Shown: one piece after another, positions 7,444 through 12,500 of the stretch
Position numbering within the stretch: the first letter of the stretch is position 1
How the letters are laid out: each line of letters opens with the position of its first letter
From: Halisarca cf. caerulea
Taxonomy: Eukaryota; Porifera; Demospongiae; Chondrillida; Halisarcidae
NCBI GenBank assembly: GCA_963170055.1
Contig: CAUJGJ010000258.1
Span: 3,111,101 to 3,123,600, forward strand
Reading direction: 5' to 3'
Length of the DNA: 12,500 nucleotides
The notes under the pieces: generated by a model
The model's database searches: none
Told to the model about the DNA's origin: nothing
The model's input: only the letters and a program-made list of their open reading frames with translations
Position numbers and translations under genes: made by a program

Positions 7444-10400
7444 TACCTCTCCCTTTATTAGGATGTTGTACGTGAAAGCCCTCACTTTGATGTTGAACTG
7501 TTCATTCCTCTTCTACGGACTCACCTCTACACAAACAAACCTCAGACAAGGCAGCTCCTGATATCCTGGGTTGCTTTGCTGCAGAAGATCACACTCCTGA
7601 GCATGATTGACCACCTACCGGAGTTCCTTGATGGGATGTTTCTCATATTAGGGGACCCAAATAAGGAGATATCTAAGCTGTAAGGACTCCACATGAGAGT
7701 AAATGTTTTTATTTATTCCAAATATAGTGAAGCGTTTGAATCCAACACTTCGTGGGCCTCAAGATAGATGTCAGATTACATAGGTTGTCGGATTGTCCAG
7801 TGTTTCTTAGTACAGTCAAACATGGTGATTGTCCCTCAGAATGTGGTCAGACTAGAGAGAATGTTGGATTGTTGAACGGTTGGATATCAGGGGTTCCATT
7901 TACGGGAATAACTATTACTTGTCATGAATGTCTGTTGGCTGTAGTTGGTGCATGTCTGTTGGCTGTAGTTGGTGCATGTCTGTTGGCTGTAGTTGGTGCA
8001 TGTCTGTTGGCTGCAGTTGGTCATGTCTGTTGGCTGCAGTTGGTGCATGTCTGTTGGCTGCAGTTGGTCATGTCTGTTGCAATGCAAGTGCTTTCACATT
8101 TACTTTGTGTACTGAGTGACGTTAACAAGTTCTGTTGTTGTTGCAGCTTTTAAACCAAGTACCATAGATATAGATTTTTTTGCTAGGATGATATTTTTGT
8201 AAATTTGCGAGTTAGGCTGCGATCACAAAAATTTAGGCGTCATCTGTTGCCATTATGTATGTAATATTATAAATGTGCAGTGTTAAATGCAATAATTAGA
8301 TTGTAACATTGATGTTCTTCAACATGCAATATTAAATTTTAAGCCAATGAAAAAATCTGCATCTACGGTATATTTGAATGGATACATTGTTCTCTGTCTT
8401 CTGTGTCTGTTGTCTTGTATTTGTGGCTGTGTGTGTATACTAGTTGCACATGTGAGTGTGTGCTCCGTGTCCTGTGTTTCCAGGGCCGAAGTGGTATTGG
8501 GAGAGTTCTTTCGAGGATTGAGTAATTCATCGGTTGGTGCTGAGACCTATAAGAGCATGGTCAACGTCCTTGTGACCCATTCCCAATCTGAAAGTGAGTC
8601 TGGTTCCCAGTTTAATTTCATCCCTCCTGCAAAATGATTCTTGATTTGACAGCAAACAGATTTGTTCTCATCTTGTTTGCTCGACACAGTGTGAAACACC
8701 ACTGATGTGACTGAGTAGACTCGACCACTGATGTGACTGAGTAGACTCGACCACTGATGTGACTGAGTAGACTCGACCACTGATGTGACTGAGTGGACTC
8801 GACCACTGATGTGACTGAGTAGACTCGACCACTGATGTGACTGAGTGGACTCGACCACTGATGTGACTGAGTGGACTCGACCACTGATGTGACTGAGTGG
8901 ACTCGACCACTGATGTGACTGAGTGGACTCGACCACTGATGTGACTGAGTAGACTCGACCACTGATGTGACTGAGTGGACTCGACCACTGATGTGACTGA
9001 GTGGACTCGACCACTGATGTGACTGAGTGGACTCGACCACTGATGTGACTGAGTAGACTCGACCACTGATGTGACTGAGTGGACTCGACCACTGATGTGA
9101 CTGAGTGGACTCGACCACTGATGTGACTGAGTGGACTCGACCACTGATGTGACTGAGTGGACTCGACCACTGATGTGACTGAGTGGACTCGACCACTGAT
9201 GTGACTGAGTGGACTCGACCACTGATGTGACTGAGTGGACTCGACCACTGATGTGACTGAGTGGACTCGACCACTGATGTGACTGAGTGGACTCGACCAC
9301 TGATGTGACTGAGTGGACTCGACCACTGATGTGACTGAGTGGACTCGACCACTGATGTGACTGAGTGGACTCGACCACTGATGTGACTGAGTGGACTCGA
9401 CCACTGATGTGACTGAGTAGACTCGACCACTGATGTGACTGAGTAGACTCGACCACTGATGTGACTGAGTGGACTCGACCACTGATGTGACTGAGTAGAC
9501 TCGACCACTGATGTGACTGAGTGGACTCGACCACTGATGTGACTGAGTAGACTCGACCACTGATGTGACTGAGTGGACTCGACCACTGATGTGACTGAGT
9601 AGACTCGACCACTGATGTGACTGAGTGGACTCGACCACTGATGTGACTGAGTAGACTCGACCACTGATGTGACTGAGTGGACTCGACCACTGATGTGACT
9701 GAGTAGACTCGACCACTGATGTGACTGAGTAGACTCGACCACTGATGTGACTGAGTAGACTCGACCACTGATGTGACTGAGTAGACTCGACCACTGATGT
9801 GACTGAGTAGACTCAACCACTGATGTGACTGAGTAGACTCGACCACTGATGTGACTGAGTAGACTCGACCACTGATGTGACTGAGTAGACTCGACCACTG
9901 ATGTGACTGAGTAGACTCGACCACTGATGTGACTGAGTAGACTCGACCACTGATGTGACTGAGTGGACTCGACCACTGATGTGACTGAGTAGACTCGACC
10001 ACTGATGTGACTGAGTAGACTCGACCACTGATGTGACTGAGTGGACTCGACCACTGATGTGACTGAGTGGACTCGACCACTGATGTGACTGAGTGGACTC
10101 GACCACTGATGTGACTGAGTGGACTCGACCACTGATGTGACTGAGTGGACTCGACCACTGATGTGACTGAGTGGACTCGACCACTGATGTGACTGAGTAG
10201 ACTCGACCACTGATGTGACTGAGTAGACTCGACCACTGATGTGACTGAGTAGACTCGACCACTGATGTGACTGAGTGGACTCGACCACTGATGTGACTGA
10301 GTGGACTCGACCACTGATGTGACTGAGTGGACTCGACCACTGATGTGACTGAGTAGACTCGACCACTGATGTGACTGCGTTCTCTACACTTCAGCTATCA

Positions 10401-12500
10401 TTTTGCATGGTTTTATCTTACCCAATAGTAATAATATTTTATTCAAACTGGGTAGGTCATTAGCCAGAGACTACTATTGAGGCCCCTAGTATCCCACACA
10501 CACTCACTCTCACTCACCCACATGCACTCTCACTCATACTCTTACTCACCCACACTCTCACCCATACTCTTATTCACCCATGCTCACTCACACTCACCTA
10601 CACTCACCACACTCACCCACACTTACCCACACTCTCATCCACACTCTCCCATGCACATTCTCACTCACCCACACTCTCACTCACTCACACTCACCCACAC
10701 TCTCCCATGCACATTCTCACTTACCCACACTCACACTCACCCACACGCACCCACACTTTCACCCACACTCACTCACACTCACCCACACTCTCACCCACAT
10801 TCTTCCTCACCTACACTCACCACACTCACCCACACTTACTCACCCACACTCTCACCCACACTCACTCACTCACACTCACCCACCCTCTCACTCACACTCA
10901 CCCACACTCACCTATGCCCATTCTCACTTACCCACACTCACATTCACCCACACGCACCCACACTTTCACTTACACTCACACTCACTCACACACAATCAAA
11001 TGAAACCAAATTTTGAACTAGTTTGGTGGCTGCTGTAGCTAATCTTCTCATCCATTTTCAAGTGTGTGCCGGCAAATTATGGACATTTACTATCTTTCTA
11101 CACTTATGGTAGCCTCATTTGTCCAACATTTCTACACTCATGGTAGCCTCATTTCTCCAACACTTTGCACTCAACATAAATAGCAGTTGGTCCTCTGAAC
11201 AAGACTACTTGTGACTGGTTCGCTTGTGGATCAATTGCTGGCTACTTGAAACTCTCTTGTCCAGCATATCACCTGGTGTCATCCCTGTTCATCCAATCAC
11301 TCATTTCATTGCATGTGCTGAATTTCTTACTAAGCAGTCAGTCAAAATTCTTTATTGTACTGTGCTTATTTCTTCCTCTCTGACCTCTTAACCTTCTTTC
11401 TCTTTTGTGTTTCTCTACAAGATCCCAAAATGCAGTTCACAGCCCTTGTGTGGGTAAAGCTGTTTCTGGAGAGGGCAGGAAGAGGTCTTATTTCAATGAT
11501 GTCAAACATTCTCATTCCAGTGCTTCCGTGCCTGGCCAGTGACAAGGATGGGGATGGTATCCTCACCATGGCAACTGAACATGGCTGCCAATGACATATG
11601 CAGTTTGTTATGTATGTTCTAAATGATGGTTTCATTGACTGTTGTCATGACAACCAAATATGGCTGTAACTGAAGTACTTGGTGTCATTTACTGCAAGTG
11701 TTTATGCAAAATAGAAACTTAATCGGCTGTTATTTGTAGCCTTTGGTGTATGTGTCTTTTCTTAACATTAGTGTTAGAGATCAAGACAATTGCAGTTACT
11801 GTTAACAGTCATTTGAGGAGCTTAGTGACTCCAGAGGATGACGAGGAGGAGGACCCGGTGGTGAGGGTGATGACCGAAGCTGCCGTCAATGAACCTGTTG
11901 TGGAAGATGGACAGGAAGAACAACACGAACCTTCTGAAGTGGAAGAAGAAGAAACAGAACCACGAAAAGCAACTTCAGTTCTTGAGCAGGCAGGGGTAGG
12001 TTTGTGTGTGTATGTCTTCTCAGTTTGGTTCTGTGAGCGGTTGTGTTTTTGTTCAGGCATCTTTTCACAAGATGGCTGAACAGGGAGAGTACTCAATGAC
12101 TCCACCTGTCCCTGACAGTTCCTCATCCTCTGTCACCCAGTCATCCACTATCCCCAGAATTGTGAAGGAGGGCGATTGGATAGAGGTTAGATACTGTATC
12201 ATGTGTGAAGACCATCATGTGGCTGTCATCTGACCATCATGTGATTACCATGTGCTATTCTTACAATTGATGTGGTCATGTTTCTATCATGTAATCATTC
12301 TCCATCACATGATCATCATGTGCTTGTCATGTGACCACAAAACTTCATTATCTGACCATCTTTTGACTATCATGTAAAAGTCAGGTGATATTCTTACTCA
12401 GGTGACAACTTCTCACTCGACATCCTCTGCTCCAAAGAAAGTGTTCATTAGCCAAGGTGGAGGTAGCCAGCAGCCCCAGCTGGACCTGTCCGCTGTCCTC
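5253..12500 (+). CDS. VAC14: VAC14, PIKfyve-complex scaffold, 3'-partial, exons 1-10
   Basis: Spliced model join(5253..5353, 6460..6610, 6950..7120, 7245..7307, 7462..7679, 8484..8593, 11422..11556, 11772..11995, 12057..12185, 12402..>12500): 1401 nt, 467 codons, all GT-AG and in phase. The protein aligns by eye with animal VAC14 from its first residues: FAPLT near the start, AALEIEK, RKGGL, RYKACEALFNIIKVAR, FIPLLR, DHLPEFLDGMF, ILGD, EVVLGEF, VLPCLA and LVTPEDDE, in the expected order. VAC14 is a HEAT-repeat scaffold that oligomerises and joins PIKfyve (PI3P 5-kinase) and FIG4 (phosphatase) to control PI(3,5)P2 on endosomes and lysosomes; that is family knowledge. Human VAC14 is about 780 residues, so roughly the last 40% lies beyond the window. 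The start ATG has A at -3 and G at +4. No frame damage is seen. Confidence 0.95.
5354..6459 (+). other. VAC14 intron 1 (1106 bp)
   Basis: No coding exon is seen. Contents: CACGTG at 5504-5509; a perfect 8-bp inverted repeat CAGTCACA/TGTGACTG at 5587-5603 (1-nt spacer); an A-rich tract with C interruptions at about 5786-5811, possibly an old retroelement tail; CCCCTG-TTA-CAGGGG at 6020-6034; a candidate 5S-like SINE remnant at about 6110-6320. Confidence 0.7.
6110..6320 (+). mobile_element. Possible 5S-rRNA-derived SINE remnant
   Basis: GAAGTTAAGC (6161-6170) resembles 5S rRNA box A. TGGATGG (6193-6199) and ACC (6203-6205) resemble the box C region. The 21-nt gap between AAGC and the CTGGATGG block equals the spacing in animal 5S genes, and GAGCTCG just upstream resembles GATCTCG. 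The spacer itself does not match. A period-10 AATTTGATT tail (about 6296-6318) could be a SINE-type 3' end. The borders are guesses, and chance similarity is possible. Confidence 0.28.
6460..6610 (+). CDS. VAC14: VAC14 exon 2
   Basis: The acceptor CCCACTAG ends at 6459; AA plus G completes Lys. It encodes IVRLWV, then LQRDFTLSANPNARKGGL and AATAVALSR, matching human VAC14 through RKGGL and the Ala-rich helix. It ends in phase 0 at AGG. The donor is the first GT of a long GT microsatellite. Confidence 0.93.
6611..6900 (+). repeat. (GT)n microsatellite filling VAC14 intron 2
   Basis: GT dinucleotides begin at the first intron base and run nearly uninterrupted to about 6778, with a few GC, AT and GCATGT breaks. 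A decaying TG/CATG-rich tail extends to about 6900. The intron is 339 bp (6611-6949), so most of it is repeat. Confidence 0.97.
6950..7120 (+). CDS. VAC14: VAC14 exon 3
   Basis: The acceptor CTACTTTAG ends at 6949. It encodes TLYLPELVPPVTACFLDPD, then RYKACEALFNIIKVAR, one of the best conserved HEAT segments of VAC14. Phase 0 at both ends (57 codons). GAG at 6950-6952 offers a second AG three bases later; using it would drop one Glu. The donor GTGTGT at 7121 lies in a GT tract. Confidence 0.95.
7121..7162 (+). repeat. Short (GT)n at VAC14 intron 3 donor
   Basis: About 40 bp of GT dinucleotides with one AT break begin at the donor base of the 124-bp intron 3 (7121-7244). This is the second consecutive VAC14 donor that lies inside a GT tract. 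Confidence 0.9.
7245..7307 (+). CDS. VAC14: VAC14 exon 4 (63 nt)
   Basis: The acceptor TCTGTCAACAG ends at 7244; the donor GTAGGA is at 7308. Its 21 codons read LFSDSDANVRSCADTLNKLL, matching the LAADPDPNVKSG segment of human VAC14. Both ends are phase 0, so skipping it would keep frame. Confidence 0.93.
7320..7443 (+). repeat. (CA)n microsatellite in VAC14 intron 4
   Basis: About 120 bp of CA dinucleotides with a CGCACGCACG interruption (about 7371-7391) and one AA break. They fill most of the 154-bp intron 4 (7308-7461). The strand sense is opposite to the GT tracts of introns 2 and 3. Confidence 0.97.
7462..7679 (+). CDS. VAC14: VAC14 exon 5
   Basis: The acceptor CCCTTTATTAG ends at 7461; the donor GTAAGG is at 7680. 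It encodes HFDVELFIPLLRTHLY, then TRQLLISWVALL, then DHLPEFLDGMFLILGD, aligning with the human FIPLLR / QFIISW / DYLPEILDG segments without gaps. It leaves CT of a split Leu codon. Confidence 0.95.
7929..8080 (+). repeat. 23/24-bp tandem array, 6 copies plus partial
   Basis: Units start TGTCTGTTGG and have lengths 24, 24, 24, 23, 24, 23, followed by a 10-bp partial copy. The first three carry CTGTAGTT and the last three CTGCAGTT. The 23-bp copies lack the G of GGTGCA. The array therefore has two halves with different histories. Confidence 0.95.
8187..8244 (+). repeat. Short imperfect fold-back element in intron 5
   Basis: The left arm begins GATGATATTTTTGT and the right arm ends ACAAAAATTTAGGCGTCATC. 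The reverse complement of the right arm shares GATGA, TTTTTGT and GCG-type blocks in order with the left arm. It resembles decayed palindromic AAAATTT/GCG-rich mini-elements seen in invertebrate genomes. The family is not identified. Confidence 0.4.
8484..8593 (+). CDS. VAC14: VAC14 exon 6
   Basis: The acceptor TGTTTCCAG ends at 8483; CT plus G completes Leu. It encodes AEVVLGEFFRGL, then MVNVLVTHSQSE, matching human EVVLGEF and MANILVIHCQ. The donor GTGAGT at 8594 leaves one base (A). Confidence 0.95.
8698..10377 (+). repeat. 26-bp minisatellite, 64 full copies plus 16 bp
   Basis: The unit begins ACCACTGATG and ends GACTCG. The 1680 bp equal 64 x 26 + 16 exactly, with no insertion or deletion. 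Nearly all variation is a two-state A/G at unit position 20 (28 A, 36 G). The only other change seen is a G to A at the CpG of copy 43. The minus strand contains no stop codon in any frame, producing long spurious open frames. Confidence 0.98.
10493..10992 (+). repeat. Degenerate CACTCA/CACCCACA repeat with higher-order copy
   Basis: About 500 bp of pyrimidine/A-rich sequence built from CACTCA, CACCCACA and CTCT blocks, nearly G-free. Segments recur at about 207-213 bp distance, for example CTCACCTACACTCACCAC at 10593 and 10806, and ATTCTCACTTACCCAC at 10713 and 10920. Confidence 0.9.
11097..11164 (+). repeat. 34-bp tandem duplication
   Basis: Two adjacent 34-bp copies, each containing ATGGTAGCCTCATTT, differ at three positions. 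They lie in intron 6 of VAC14. Confidence 0.9.
11422..11556 (+). CDS. VAC14: VAC14 exon 7
   Basis: The acceptor TTTCTCTACAAG ends at 11421 and the donor GTATCC is at 11557. A plus AT gives Asn. It encodes MQFTALVWVKLFLERAGRGL, then ILIPVLPCLASDKDG, matching the human LTAMCWMREFIQLAGR and VLPCLA segments. Retention of intron 7 would meet a stop at 11592. Confidence 0.93.
11772..11995 (+). CDS. VAC14: VAC14 exon 8 (LVTPEDDE and acidic linker)
   Basis: The acceptor TTCTTAACATTAG ends at 11771; the donor GTAGGT is at 11996. G plus TG gives Val. HLRSLVTPEDDE matches the conserved human SLMKLVTPEDDE. About 45 residues of Glu-rich, probably disordered linker follow, consistent with the variable linker at this place in VAC14. 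Confidence 0.93.
12057..12185 (+). CDS. VAC14: VAC14 exon 9 (Ser-rich linker)
   Basis: It follows a 61-bp intron. The acceptor TTTTTGTTCAG ends at 12056; the donor GTTAGA is at 12186. Phase 0 at both ends, 43 codons. It is Ser/Pro/Thr-rich, with no close human match, and lies where VAC14 proteins have a variable linker. The call rests on phase, splice sites and position. Confidence 0.75.
12186..12401 (+). promoter_or_regulatory. VAC14 intron 9 with TCATGTG (M-box-like) cluster
   Basis: TCATGTG or its complement occurs at 12199, 12215, 12237 (TCATGTGA), 12305 (TCACATGA), 12316 and 12326-12335 (GTCATGTGAC). TCATGTGA is the M-box recognised by MiT/TFE bHLH-LZ factors. The intron is also loosely repetitive in CATCATGTG words, so the cluster may be simple repeat only. 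Confidence 0.3.
12402..12500 (+). CDS. VAC14: VAC14 exon 10, cut by window edge
   Basis: The acceptor TTCTTACTCAG ends at 12401, phase 0. It encodes a short polar stretch, then QLDLSAVL, resembling human LHLDGIVQVLNCHL where the HEAT structure resumes after the linker. It continues beyond the window. Confidence 0.8.
   Translation, partial: MTTSHSTSSAPKKVFISQGGGSQQPQLDLSAVL

Larger units (their letters stand above)
7680..8483 (+). other. VAC14 intron 5 (804 bp)
   Basis: No exon is seen. It holds a 23/24-bp array (7929-8080) and a fold-back element (8187-8244). TACAGTCAAAC at 7811-7821 recalls the terminal repeats of pogo-like DNA transposons, but no matching inverted end was found, so I do not call an element there. 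Confidence 0.7.
8594..11421 (+). other. VAC14 intron 6 (2828 bp), mostly tandem repeat
   Basis: The largest intron in the window. It consists of about 100 bp unique, a 26-bp array (8698-10377), about 110 bp unique, a CACTCA-type repeat (about 10493-10990), a 34-bp duplication (11097-11164), and about 250 bp with no recognised feature before exon 7. Confidence 0.85.

Noticed and set aside
7811..7821. TACAGTCAAAC as a pogo-like transposon end
   Set aside because: No inverted partner or target-site duplication found; too short to support an element.
8547..10366. Very long minus-strand open frames (up to 582 codons) with a 26-residue repeat
   Set aside because: They arise because the 26-bp unit has no stop on the minus strand in any frame; all three frames are open at once, and the array lies inside a VAC14 intron.
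8698..10377. CRISPR array
   Set aside because: The repeats are directly adjacent with no spacers, and the context is a eukaryotic intron.
10477..11038. Open frames rich in His, Ser and Thr over the CACTCA region
   Set aside because: All three + frames are open owing to composition; the region is within intron 6 and has no coding signature.

Overview
This is a eukaryotic, intron-rich stretch of nuclear DNA, most likely from an early-branching marine invertebrate. A sponge would fit: two genes lie only about 490 bp apart, most introns are short GT-AG introns, and simple repeats are abundant. The species is not established by the sequence. No bacterial, phage or CRISPR content is present. Both genes are on the + strand.

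Gene 1 (bases 94-4762) enters from the left edge. It has three small exons and one 3.1 kb terminal exon. The small exons and the start of the last exon encode two consecutive PH/PTB-fold-like segments; the second looks like an IRS/DOK-type phosphotyrosine-binding domain. A YxxM motif in acidic context follows directly. The rest is a long, repetitive, probably disordered tail with a 36-bp in-frame coding minisatellite, a 33-nt perfect tandem duplication, a 120-nt tandem duplication, and two distant copies of a cysteine-containing module (CGYRxC...ECET...VSxTF). I read it as an adaptor/scaffold-like protein that I cannot name.

Bases 4763-5252 hold the AU-rich 3' UTR of gene 1 and the presumed promoter/5' UTR of gene 2.

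Gene 2 (5253 to the right edge) is VAC14, the HEAT-repeat scaffold of the PIKfyve-FIG4 complex that controls PI(3,5)P2 on endolysosomes. Ten exons could be joined with consistent reading phase; together they give 467 codons, ending at the window edge. The remaining C-terminal part lies outside.

The striking non-coding content is tandem repeats inside introns: a 20-bp array (gene 1 intron), GT/CA microsatellites in four introns, a 23/24-bp array, an uninterrupted 64.6-copy 26-bp minisatellite of 1680 bp, and about 500 bp of CACTCA-type repeat. Roughly a quarter of the window is tandem repeat. In VAC14 the GT repeats sit directly on two 5' splice sites, and long (GT)n and (CA)n tracts flank exons 3-4, which together are phase-neutral. 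This is the most testable biological idea here. I found no clear evidence of an unknown multi-gene system; the interest is in repeat architecture, splicing and the unnamed adaptor-like protein.
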